Of a stretch of DNA of 64,000 nucleotides, positions 54,844 to 62,837 are shown piece by piece. The DNA comes from Nonlabens ulvanivorans (GTDB taxonomy: Bacteria > Bacteroidota > Bacteroidia > Flavobacteriales > Flavobacteriaceae), in NCBI RefSeq assembly GCF_000732625.1, contig NZ_JPJI01000026.1:62001-126000 (forward strand). Direction: 5' to 3'. The translations under genes and the position numbers were made by a program. The stretch's first letter is position 1; the number at the start of each line of letters is the position of its first letter. The notes beneath the pieces are model-generated. The model was not told where the DNA came from and did not search any database. It saw nothing but the letters and a program-made list of their open reading frames with translations.

Positions 54844-55212
54844 ATGCGTATTTTAGGAATTCTTATGTTAGTTTTGATGACTAGTTCATGTTATCAAGTT
54901 GAAAGAGATTGTTCAAATTTCAGAACAGGTACCTTTATATGGGAACAAGAAAGTGGTGGTAAATTATTGAAAACAACTTTTACAAGAACAGAAGAATTCC
55001 AAATTGAAACCTATGAAGGTGTTATTGACAGTTCTCGAGTAGAGTGGATAAATGATTGTGAGTGGAGAATTATTCCTATCAATCCAAAAACAAATGCAGA
55101 TAGTAGAGCTTATCTTTTTAGAATATTAAACACGACTGAAGATTCTTATACATTTGAATTTAAACAATCTGGTCGTGAACAAACGTATCAAGGTACTGCC
55201 GTAAAAAAATAA
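54844..55212 (+). CDS. Small lipoprotein of unknown function
   Basis: The 122-residue protein has a lipoprotein signal (MTSSCYQVERDC, Cys near 16) and a compact beta-rich domain (TGTFIWEQESGGKL, then RVEWINDCEWRI and SYTFEFKQSG). Similar flavobacterial proteins are sometimes mislabelled DNA topoisomerase IV in databases; nothing here supports that. It lies between the HTH gene (35 bases) and TerC (10 bases). Confidence 0.68.
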   Translation: MRILGILMLVLMTSSCYQVERDCSNFRTGTFIWEQESGGKLLKTTFTRTEEFQIETYEGVIDSSRVEWINDCEWRIIPINPKTNADSRAYLFRILNTTEDSYTFEFKQSGREQTYQGTAVKK

Positions 55213-55222
55213 ATCACATATT

Positions 55223-56059
55223 ATGTTTGAAATTTTCTCAAGTGCAAACGCGTGGATCGCTTTAGTAACATTGATATTTTTAGAAATTGTACTAGGTATA
55301 GATAATATCATATTTATTTCCCTAGCGGCAGACAAGTTACCAGCAGATCAAAGAAAGAAAGCTACTAACATAGGTTTAGCGCTTGCGATGATTTTACGTA
55401 TCGCACTACTCTTTGGGATTAGCGTTTTGATATCTCTACAGGCTCCATGGTTTATATTTGATTGGGGCTGGGCTCACGGATCCATATCTGGGCAGTCTTT
55501 AATTCTTATCGCTGGTGGTATATTCTTATTATATAAATCTACTCAAGAGATTTATGAAAAAGTTGAAGACATAGGACATGATCAAAGAGAGGTCAAACGC
55601 AAGAGAACATCTGCACTATCAAAAGTTATCATGGAAATCACTATGATTAATATTGTCTTTTCTTTTGATAGTATTCTGACAGCTATAGGAATGACAAATG
55701 GTTTGAGTGATGATCCAGATGGAGCTTTACTATTAATGATCATAGCAATCGTAATATCTGTTATCATTATGCTGGTATTTGCTCATCCTGTTGGAAAGTT
55801 TGTAAATAAGCATCCATCGGTACAGGTTCTAGGACTTGCCTTTTTATTATTGATTGGGTTTATGCTTATTGCTGAAGGTGCTCATATGGCCGATCTAGTT
55901 ATCTTTAATCAAAGTACCGGTACAATTCCTAAAGGTTACCTATACTTTGCTATTTTCTTCTCAATGTTCATTGAATTCTTGAACTTTAAATTGCGAAGTA
56001 AAAAAATCAAGACTAAGAAGACAACAGATCTTTTAGAAGAGGATGAAAAAATAAATTAG
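55223..56059 (+). CDS. TerC family membrane protein
   Basis: The 278-residue protein has seven or more hydrophobic segments and the family segments ALVTLIFLEIVLGIDNIIF near 13-31 and VFSFDSILTAIGMT near 143-156, with the buried acidic residues (E and D) expected of TerC. TerC proteins are linked to tellurite resistance and, in other bacteria, to manganese export. It starts ten bases after the small lipoprotein gene, so it may share that transcript. A bidirectional terminator follows. Confidence 0.92.
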   Translation: MFEIFSSANAWIALVTLIFLEIVLGIDNIIFISLAADKLPADQRKKATNIGLALAMILRIALLFGISVLISLQAPWFIFDWGWAHGSISGQSLILIAGGIFLLYKSTQEIYEKVEDIGHDQREVKRKRTSALSKVIMEITMINIVFSFDSILTAIGMTNGLSDDPDGALLLMIIAIVISVIIMLVFAHPVGKFVNKHPSVQVLGLAFLLLIGFMLIAEGAHMADLVIFNQSTGTIPKGYLYFAIFFSMFIEFLNFKLRSKKIKTKKTTDLLEEDEKIN

Positions 56060-56081
56060 ACCATTCACTTATACTCATAAA

Positions 56082-56122
56082 TTAAATAGCGCCGTAAATA
56101 ATTAATTTACGGCGCTATTTAA
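56082..56122. terminator. Bidirectional terminator
   Basis: A perfect 18-base stem (TTAAATAGCGCCGTAAAT and complement) with a five-base loop between convergent genes. The A/T-rich ends allow function on both strands. Confidence 0.8.
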
Positions 56123-56136
56123 TGAAGTAATCATAT

Positions 56137-56457
56137 TTATCGACCACCGTTAGGCCTACCACCTTGACCAGGTCCACCAGAACGTCTCTCTGGTACTGGA
56201 GCGTTTTTAAGCTCTTCTAGTGATAGAAAACCATCATCATCTGTATCTATCTTATCAAAATCATTTTTGAGCGGTCCTTGCACCTCTTCTATAGATAATT
56301 TTCCGTCTTTATTTGTATCCATTTGCTGTATAAGAGTTGCCGCATCAGGCTTTTCTCCATTTTTAGAAGTTGCTGCTTCTTCAGTTGTATTTGTTGAACC
56401 ACAACTCGTTAATACTACAACTCCTACTGCTATTGCTACTGATTTAAGTGCTTTCAT
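56137..56457 (-). CDS. EF-hand lipoprotein
   Basis: A 106-residue lipoprotein (VVVLTSCGS, Cys19) with two EF-hand loops at 47-58 (DTNKDGKLSIEE) and 71-82 (DTDDDGFLSLEE), both with the usual Asp/Asn and Glu coordination pattern. The tail is Gly/Pro/Arg rich (RRSGGPGQGGRPNGGR). It probably binds calcium on the outer or inner leaflet of an envelope membrane. Monocistronic by position. Confidence 0.88.
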   Translation of the reverse strand: MKALKSVAIAVGVVVLTSCGSTNTTEEAATSKNGEKPDAATLIQQMDTNKDGKLSIEEVQGPLKNDFDKIDTDDDGFLSLEELKNAPVPERRSGGPGQGGRPNGGR

Positions 56458-56512
56458 ATAAATTGGTTTTCTTATTTGACTTAATCTATGTACAATAGTT
56501 TAGTGGTGACAT

Positions 56513-56545
56513 AAAAAAAGCCCATCGTTAGAGATGGGCTTTTTA
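56513..56545 (-). terminator. Rho-independent terminator of the 952-residue surface gene
   Basis: A stem GCCCATC/GATGGGC with a six-base loop; the minus strand continues in about seven T residues. A palindrome copy lies between it and the gene end. Confidence 0.82.
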
Positions 56546-56551
56546 AATTAC

Positions 56552-56565
56552 GCTTTCGCGAAAGC
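56552..56565. repeat. Palindromic repeat copy 12 (intergenic)
   Basis: GCTTTCGCGAAAGC with ACGC on the left and GCGA on the right, five bases from a terminator hairpin and 12 from a gene end. Confidence 0.92.
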
Positions 56566-56578
56566 GATATAAATACTT

Positions 56579-59437
56579 CTAATCGTTACTTAAGGCATCC
56601 AATCTTTTTTCTAATGCATCAATACGCTCCAGTGATTGTTCTAATTTTTGAATTCTTAATTCTTGAGTTTTTAATTTAGAATGCAGTTCTGTTATATAAA
56701 GAAATTGTTCTTCTAATTTTTCTAAGTTTTTCAGTGCTGTCTCTGTAACATTTACTGTCATTCCTTGAGCTTCAATATCCTCAATAGACTTCACTCCTAT
56801 TAAATGTCCATTAGCCTTAACGAAAGCTTCTGCCTCATCAATAGTAGGAAATGTATAAGTTTTACTTAATTCTGATTTGCCTTCATAGTAGATATCAAAT
56901 ACATAATCTGCATAACCAGCAACACCTGTTGAAGACACAAAATTATTTGCTGTAATGGTTCCCGTAGTTTTAATATTTGCTGATACAGCTTCTAGTTCAG
57001 AAATGTTACCTAATATCAGTTGATTATCTTTTGTGGTGGTAGCACCATCGCCTAATGCAATAGATCTATTGTGCTTAACCACGGCACCAGTACCTATTGC
57101 AACTGAGTTAGAAGCAGCACTATTGCTAGCTCTAGATTGAGAACCTATTGCAATATTGCGAGTTCCTACCGCAGTGGCAGTGTTACCTATCGTGATAGCA
57201 TCTACACCACTAGATGTTGATTTCTTACCTATAGCTATTGCGGTGTCTTGTGATGCTTTGGCTTCAAAACCTAGTGCTAATGATTCTGTACCAGAGGCAT
57301 TTGCTTTATTTCCTAAACTAGATGAATTGTTTGCACTTGCTTTTGCTTCGGCTCCTATTGCGGTGCTTAAAGCTCCACTTGCACCAGAATTGAATCCTAA
57401 TGATGTTGCACTATCTGAAGAACTTAAAGCGTCTTGGCCAATTGCTAGAGATCGAGCACCATTAGAATTAGCATCTGTTCCTATAGCAAGTGCATTTTCT
57501 CCTAAAGCATCTGTATCTTCTCCTATCGCTATAGAATTTTGTTTTGAAGCACGTGCCATATTTCCTATAGCCACCGCAGAAATACTTTCTCCAGAAGAAG
57601 AATTCCCTATAGCTATACTATTAGTAGCAGTAGTACTAGATCTGTGACCCAGAGATATAGATTGATTACCGTTTGCATCAGATTCGTTTCCTATAGAAAC
57701 TGCATTAAGATTATTAGATTTTGCGTCATCTCCAATTACTGTAGAACTTTCTCCTAGCGCTTGTGCATCGCTACCTATAGCGATTGCTGTAAGTGTCGCA
57801 TCAGTATTTGCTCCTACGGCAATGGCATTAGATCCAGATGTATCTGCATTTCTACCGACATTTACAGAGTTTTGTCCTGTCGCATTTGTATTTGAACCTA
57901 TAACAACAGAGTTTGCGGCTGTGTTGATGGCGGTATCACCTATGGTTACACTATTACCACCTGTATTATTAACGCTACTACCGATGGCTACAGAGTTGCT
58001 TGAAGTATTGGTAGCGCTATTACCTATTGCTATGACATCAGAACCGGTTGCTTTAGAAGTTGTACCTAATGCTAAAGCGTTAGTTCCTGTGGAAATCGCT
58101 AGATAACCAAAAGATGCTGCATTATCACCTGTAGCCTCAGAGTTGAATCCGACCGCAATAGCACGAGTAGATGCTGTAGAAGCATTTGCTCCTATAGATA
58201 TAGCATATTGCTGTGGTGCTGCTGTTGATGATCCTATAGCAATTGAACTAGAGTTTGCGGCACTAGCGTTATGACCTATAGCTATTGTATTCACACCATT
58301 AACAATAGCATCACTTCCCATCGCAATGGCGTCATTATTACTAGCACTAGCGGACTCTCCTATAGCGATAGAGTTAGAACCATTTGAAGTACTCAAGCTA
58401 CCTATAACTATAGCATTTTGAGCAGTTACAGAACTAGACTGTCCTAATGCAATAGAGTTTTGACCAGCCGCAGTTGATCGGTATCCTATAGCTGTAGCTG
58501 TATTATTACCTATTTGAGATTGATTACCTACTGCAACAGAATTTGACAAATTCCCAGCAGTCACATCTGCATTAGCACCTATAATCGTATTACCTGCACC
58601 GTTACTTACAGAATTACCTGCTTGATATCCAACGGCTACATGATTTGAACTGCGTGCATTTGCAAGAGATCCAACTCCTATTGCGGTATTATCAGCACTA
58701 CTAGTTGCATAACGCATGGCATCATTACCTATAGCTGTATTATTTGAAGACGATACCGAATTCTCCAAAGCTTCATCACCTATCGCTGTATTAAAATTAC
58801 CGTCTACATTTTTAGATAGACTTAAAGTACCTACCGCCATATTATCACGCCCAATCGTATTAAGAGTACCAGATTGATAACCTATAAATACATTCTGTTC
58901 TCCTTTTCTACCACTCGCATCTGTAGGCACAAAACTATTACCGGCGTCTTCACCTATAAATATAGACTTTGCTTCTGCAAATACTTCTAATTGACCAGAT
59001 TCAGTCATTCTAAATCTTTGAATATCATTAACTTTAAATACTACATCTTGTGCTGTGGTGGTTCCCATAAAATGCTGGGTATCGTCAATGTTATCATTAC
59101 CTTCTATATTCCAACCTGATCCACCTGCTGTAAAAGATATCCAATTTGTAGAGGCATTATCCCAGTAATAAAAACCAGGTTCATAATTTTCTAATCCTGT
59201 ACCAGTAATGTTACGACTAACTGCCGTAGTAAGATATACAAGTAAAGATTGCTGGTTGATGTCTGGATTAGTAGTTGCAAAATCATCTACTCGTGGAATA
59301 AGTATTCCTGTACTAGGTAATGCTGGAGTATCTGTATTTATATCTAATGTTGCAAATGGATTATCAGTATTAATTCCGACTTGAGCAAAAAGAACGGTAG
59401 AAAGACTAAAAAAAAGTAGGGTAATAAAAATTCTCAT
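56579..59437 (-). CDS. Large secreted YadA-head-like repeat protein
   Basis: The 952-residue protein has a signal peptide (ending VLFAQ), the flavobacterial VGINTDNPFATLDIN start domain (to about 130), then about 40 repeats of roughly 14 residues (about 180-800) of the YadA trimeric-adhesin head type, with AIG-x-SxA and similar steps. The last 120 residues form a long coiled coil (LEKLEEQFLYITELHSKLKTQ and on). It has no membrane-anchoring beta barrel and no T9SS domain, so attachment is unclear; it may be a trimeric fibre held by another protein or by the surface layer. A TAAATTTG box lies 20 bases upstream. Confidence 0.8.
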   Translation of the reverse strand: MRIFITLLFFSLSTVLFAQVGINTDNPFATLDINTDTPALPSTGILIPRVDDFATTNPDINQQSLLVYLTTAVSRNITGTGLENYEPGFYYWDNASTNWISFTAGGSGWNIEGNDNIDDTQHFMGTTTAQDVVFKVNDIQRFRMTESGQLEVFAEAKSIFIGEDAGNSFVPTDASGRKGEQNVFIGYQSGTLNTIGRDNMAVGTLSLSKNVDGNFNTAIGDEALENSVSSSNNTAIGNDAMRYATSSADNTAIGVGSLANARSSNHVAVGYQAGNSVSNGAGNTIIGANADVTAGNLSNSVAVGNQSQIGNNTATAIGYRSTAAGQNSIALGQSSSVTAQNAIVIGSLSTSNGSNSIAIGESASASNNDAIAMGSDAIVNGVNTIAIGHNASAANSSSIAIGSSTAAPQQYAISIGANASTASTRAIAVGFNSEATGDNAASFGYLAISTGTNALALGTTSKATGSDVIAIGNSATNTSSNSVAIGSSVNNTGGNSVTIGDTAINTAANSVVIGSNTNATGQNSVNVGRNADTSGSNAIAVGANTDATLTAIAIGSDAQALGESSTVIGDDAKSNNLNAVSIGNESDANGNQSISLGHRSSTTATNSIAIGNSSSGESISAVAIGNMARASKQNSIAIGEDTDALGENALAIGTDANSNGARSLAIGQDALSSSDSATSLGFNSGASGALSTAIGAEAKASANNSSSLGNKANASGTESLALGFEAKASQDTAIAIGKKSTSSGVDAITIGNTATAVGTRNIAIGSQSRASNSAASNSVAIGTGAVVKHNRSIALGDGATTTKDNQLILGNISELEAVSANIKTTGTITANNFVSSTGVAGYADYVFDIYYEGKSELSKTYTFPTIDEAEAFVKANGHLIGVKSIEDIEAQGMTVNVTETALKNLEKLEEQFLYITELHSKLKTQELRIQKLEQSLERIDALEKRLDALSND

Positions 59438-59457
59438 AACGCTATTAATAGGGAATG

Positions 59458-59465
59458 CAAATTTA
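59458..59465 (-). promoter_or_regulatory. Putative -7 box of the YadA-like gene
   Basis: TAAATTTG on the minus strand, 20 bases before the ATG. Confidence 0.4.
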
Positions 59466-59582
59466 TTATCTACTTATCCCTTTATGAGTAACGCCAAATT
59501 AAAAATGTAACAAAAAGACAAAAGGCTAAAATAAAAGACAAAATACACGTTTTCAGTCGGTTCAATATGCTTTTAACCGATG

Positions 59583-60023
59583 TTAAGACTTTTTAGATAG
59601 CAATTCATTTTGCTCTTTCATCAATTCTTTAAGGTCTGAAAGTAATTCAATATCCTTAGGTGTAACGACTGTTTTATCTTTAGAGTCATGTGACTTATTA
59701 CGTAATTTGTTCATTCCTTTGACTACTAGAAATACGGTAAAACCGATTACAAGAAAGTCTAGACTTACTTGAAAAAACTCTCCATACCCTATTTCGATTG
59801 CCTTAGCCGCATCACCCGTTAGATCTGGATTTGCTTCTCTCAAAACCCATTTTTTGTCTTCATAATTGATACCGTCAGTAAGATATGACAGTGGTGGCAG
59901 TAATACTTTTTTCACTAAGGTCTGCACTACATTATTGAAAGCTGTTCCTATGATGATACCTATCGCCATATCAATCATATTACCTTTTACGGCAAATTCC
60001 TTAAATTCAGTTAGTATTCCCAT
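59583..60023 (-). CDS. mscL: Large-conductance mechanosensitive channel MscL
   Basis: MscL opens under membrane tension to release solutes during osmotic shock. The 146-residue protein has the family N-terminus EFKEFAVKGNMIDMAIGIIIGTAFNNVV, two membrane helices (about 15-42 and 85-106), and a C-terminal cytoplasmic helix. It probably forms the usual pentamer. It lies in the same direction as parC, upstream of which sits a palindrome copy in the intervening gap. Confidence 0.95.
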   Translation of the reverse strand: MGILTEFKEFAVKGNMIDMAIGIIIGTAFNNVVQTLVKKVLLPPLSYLTDGINYEDKKWVLREANPDLTGDAAKAIEIGYGEFFQVSLDFLVIGFTVFLVVKGMNKLRNKSHDSKDKTVVTPKDIELLSDLKELMKEQNELLSKKS

Positions 60024-60051
60024 CGTTTATAAATTGTGGTATAAAAATAAA

Positions 60052-60077
60052 AATCCTGCTTTCGCGAAAGCAGGATT
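60052..60077. repeat. Palindromic repeat copy 13 in extended form (mscL-parC gap)
   Basis: The core GCTTTCGCGAAAGC at 60058-60071 is extended by matching six-base arms (AATCCT and AGGATT), giving a 26-base perfect palindrome, 17 bases before the parC stop codon side and 28 bases from the mscL start. Confidence 0.9.
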
Positions 60078-60094
60078 AGATAAATAATTAACTT

Positions 60095-62776
60095 TTAAAA
60101 AAGACTCGCTTGTCCACTATCATCGATATCTGGATCTGGCGCATTATCATCTTTAACTTCTTTATTAGGTTTTGCTGCTGCATTAGCATTTGAAGGTTCA
60201 GTAGTAGACACTACCGTTTCGTCATTAACTTCGACCTCAACCGCTGGAGTGGTTTCTGGCTCTTCAAACGGTAATGGATCTAACCAGTTAATTTGTTTCA
60301 CTTTACTTTTAGTAAGCTGGTTCCCTTGTGCACCTATTCCTTTAACCGCTATAAACTCATCTATATCAACAGGTTCATTAGGTGGTTGTTCTTTACCTCT
60401 GGGTTTGTTAAACACTAGCTCAGCAACAGGCTTATAGTCTGTAGAAATAACTTCAAGATAAGAACCTTCAACATCTGGCAGGAATGTTTCTTCTCTTTCC
60501 TCATTTTCAACTAAGAATCTCTTAACGTAAAATAATTCTTTTTCCCCATGAAAATATATAGCACTTATCGGTTTTTTAGGAGACCACTTCTCTAAAGCTA
60601 TCATATCGTCATCAAAACGAGCTGTTACCTCAGGAATTATAGTTTTAACTAATCCTTTTTGATTGATAATTAACAATCGATCTTCTCCTCTGAATTCACC
60701 TAAAAGCTCACCTCTTCCATCAACATTTAAACGTTGTACCGTATCATCAAACCAAATTTTACGTGGTTTCAAGGTACTTACACCTTCTTCTTTAAGTTCT
60801 ACTTTCTTAATGTTATACTTAGTCACTTGATTACCTCTGGATGCTCTACCTTTAATTAGAATCTCAGAGAAATCTAAATCCCATTTTACTTTCTTAATAC
60901 TTCCTTGCTGGCGCAGATTTATACTTACAACCTCAGCCTCTCCATTAGGATTTGCACTAAAATAATGTACCTGAGATCCTTTATCTGCTTTACCCATAGG
61001 ATATGCCTTATCTCTGGTCATACTCGTTACGGCAAACCTCTTTACATAACTAGGTCCTGTTTTACCATCTCGATAAATCACATTATATATGGTACGCTTA
61101 TCTTTTTTCTTAAAGACAGCAACATGAATAATGTCTTTACCAATAAAGGTTTTAGCATCTACTTTAGTCACCATCATCGTTCCATCTTTAGTAAATACTA
61201 TGATATCATCTATGTCTGCACAATCGGTAACATACTCGTCTCTTTTTAATGAAGTACCTATAAAGCCTTCGGCTCTATTTACGTAGAGCTTAGTGTTTCT
61301 CATCACTACCTTTGTAGCTACGATATCGTCAAAGGTCTTGATCTCTGTTTTACGCTCTCTTCCTTCTCCATAATTCTTTTTGAGAGATTTAAAGTAATCA
61401 ATCGCATATTCAATAAGATGCTCTAGGTGATGCTTCAACTGTGCAATACGTTCTTCAAGAGCATCTATTTTTTGCTGTGCTTTATCAATATCAAATTTTG
61501 AAATACGTTTAATACGAATCTCTGTTAATCTCGTGATATCATCTACAGTAATAGCTCTTTTTAAATGACCTATGTGCGGTTTTAATCCTTTATCAATCGC
61601 AGTGATAACTCCATCCCATGTTTCCTCTTCCTCAATATCGCGATAAATTCTATTCTCAATAAAAATGCGCTCTAATGATGCAAAGTGCCACTGCTCTTCT
61701 ACTTCATCAAGTTGTATTTCTAACTCTTGTTTTAATAAATCAACAGTATGATCTGCACTGCGACGCAACATCTCTGTAACACCTACAAATAATGGTTTAT
61801 TATCTTCTATCACACAACCTAGTGGAGAGATACTGGACTCACAATTTGTAAAAGCAAATAAGGCGTCCATCGTTTTATCTGGAGAAATTCCAGCATGAAG
61901 ATGAATCATGATCTCCACATCGGCAGCGGTGTTGTCTTCTATCTTTTTGATTTTAATCTTGCCTTTATCATTGGCTTTTAAAATCGAGTCGATTAAAGAG
62001 CTTGTATTTGTTGAATACGGTATTTCAGTGATGATTATCGTATTCTTATCTGGTGCGTGCATTTTTGCGCGCACACGCACTTTACCACCACGCAAACCGT
62101 CATTATAATTAGAAATATCGATTTCTCCACCAGTCGGAAAATCCGGATATATAGTAAATCTTTTACCTTGTAAATGCTTTATAGAAGCATCTATTAACTC
62201 AATAAAATTGTGTGGTAACACTTTAGTACTTAGTCCTACTGCGATTCCTTCAGCACCTTGTGCGAGTAGTAACGGGAATTTTACCGGTAGGTTAACAGGT
62301 TCTTTACGACGGCCATCATAACTGGATTGCCATTCTGTAATTTTAGGATTAAAAAGAATTTCTAGCGCAAACTTTGACAATCTTGCTTCTATATAACGAG
62401 AAGCCGCTGCAGGATCGCCTGTAAAGATATTTCCCCAGTTTCCTTGCATGTCTATGAGCATGTCTTTTTGCCCTATTTGTACCATGGCGTCACTGATACT
62501 AGCATCTCCATGTGGATGATACTGCATGGCATGACCTACAATGTTTGCTACCTTATTATAACGTCCATCATCTAGATCTTTCATAGACTGCATAATACGT
62601 CTTTGAACAGGTTTAAAACCATCTTCAATCGCTGGTACCGCACGTTCCAATATTACATAACTCGCATAATCTAAGAACCATTCCTTGTACATTCCCGTAA
62701 TACGAGTAATGCTCTCCGTAGGTTCTATGATCTCGCCTTCATGGATTGGCTCTAATTCTTCGTTTTCTTCACTCAT
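60095..62776 (-). CDS. parC: DNA topoisomerase IV subunit A
   Basis: Subunit A of type IIA topoisomerase IV cuts and rejoins DNA to unlink daughter chromosomes. The 893-residue sequence has the breakage-reunion domain with Tyr128 (AASRYIEARLS) as the catalytic residue, the GDPAAASRY region, and a C-terminal beta-pinwheel without a GyrA box, which supports ParC rather than GyrA. The resistance-determining region reads HPHGDASISD, with Ala92 at the position of the common quinolone-contact serine. The protein ends with an acidic tail and the pentapeptide QASLF. It follows parE by 61 bases, as is usual in Flavobacteria. Confidence 0.94.
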   Translation of the reverse strand: MSEENEELEPIHEGEIIEPTESITRITGMYKEWFLDYASYVILERAVPAIEDGFKPVQRRIMQSMKDLDDGRYNKVANIVGHAMQYHPHGDASISDAMVQIGQKDMLIDMQGNWGNIFTGDPAAASRYIEARLSKFALEILFNPKITEWQSSYDGRRKEPVNLPVKFPLLLAQGAEGIAVGLSTKVLPHNFIELIDASIKHLQGKRFTIYPDFPTGGEIDISNYNDGLRGGKVRVRAKMHAPDKNTIIITEIPYSTNTSSLIDSILKANDKGKIKIKKIEDNTAADVEIMIHLHAGISPDKTMDALFAFTNCESSISPLGCVIEDNKPLFVGVTEMLRRSADHTVDLLKQELEIQLDEVEEQWHFASLERIFIENRIYRDIEEEETWDGVITAIDKGLKPHIGHLKRAITVDDITRLTEIRIKRISKFDIDKAQQKIDALEERIAQLKHHLEHLIEYAIDYFKSLKKNYGEGRERKTEIKTFDDIVATKVVMRNTKLYVNRAEGFIGTSLKRDEYVTDCADIDDIIVFTKDGTMMVTKVDAKTFIGKDIIHVAVFKKKDKRTIYNVIYRDGKTGPSYVKRFAVTSMTRDKAYPMGKADKGSQVHYFSANPNGEAEVVSINLRQQGSIKKVKWDLDFSEILIKGRASRGNQVTKYNIKKVELKEEGVSTLKPRKIWFDDTVQRLNVDGRGELLGEFRGEDRLLIINQKGLVKTIIPEVTARFDDDMIALEKWSPKKPISAIYFHGEKELFYVKRFLVENEEREETFLPDVEGSYLEVISTDYKPVAELVFNKPRGKEQPPNEPVDIDEFIAVKGIGAQGNQLTKSKVKQINWLDPLPFEEPETTPAVEVEVNDETVVSTTEPSNANAAAKPNKEVKDDNAPDPDIDDSGQASLF

Positions 62777-62820
62777 TTGTTAGTTAACGGTTATCGGTTA
62801 ACAGTTGTTAGATTAATCAC

Positions 62821-62834
62821 GCTTTCGCGAAAGC
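62821..62834. repeat. Palindromic repeat copy 14 (parC-parE gap)
   Basis: Full 18-base form ACGCTTTCGCGAAAGCGT at 62819-62836, directly after the parE stop codon. The remaining gap holds a degenerate AGTTAACGG / GGTTAACAG dyad. Confidence 0.92.
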
Positions 62835-62837
62835 GTA

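Noticed and set aside
54844-55212. Annotation of the small lipoprotein as DNA topoisomerase IV
   Set aside because: Only a database label that I recall for similar proteins; there is no topoisomerase motif, and the real parC and parE lie at 60-64 kb.
57156-57647. A 163-codon plus-strand frame and a similar 94-codon frame (57822-58106) antisense to the YadA-like gene
   Set aside because: They arise from the periodic codon pattern of the minus-strand repeats and have no start signals or domains of their own.
4469-62834. The palindromic repeats as a CRISPR array or insertion-sequence ends
   Set aside because: They are too far apart and irregular for CRISPR, have no spacers of even length, and no transposase or target duplication is seen beside them.
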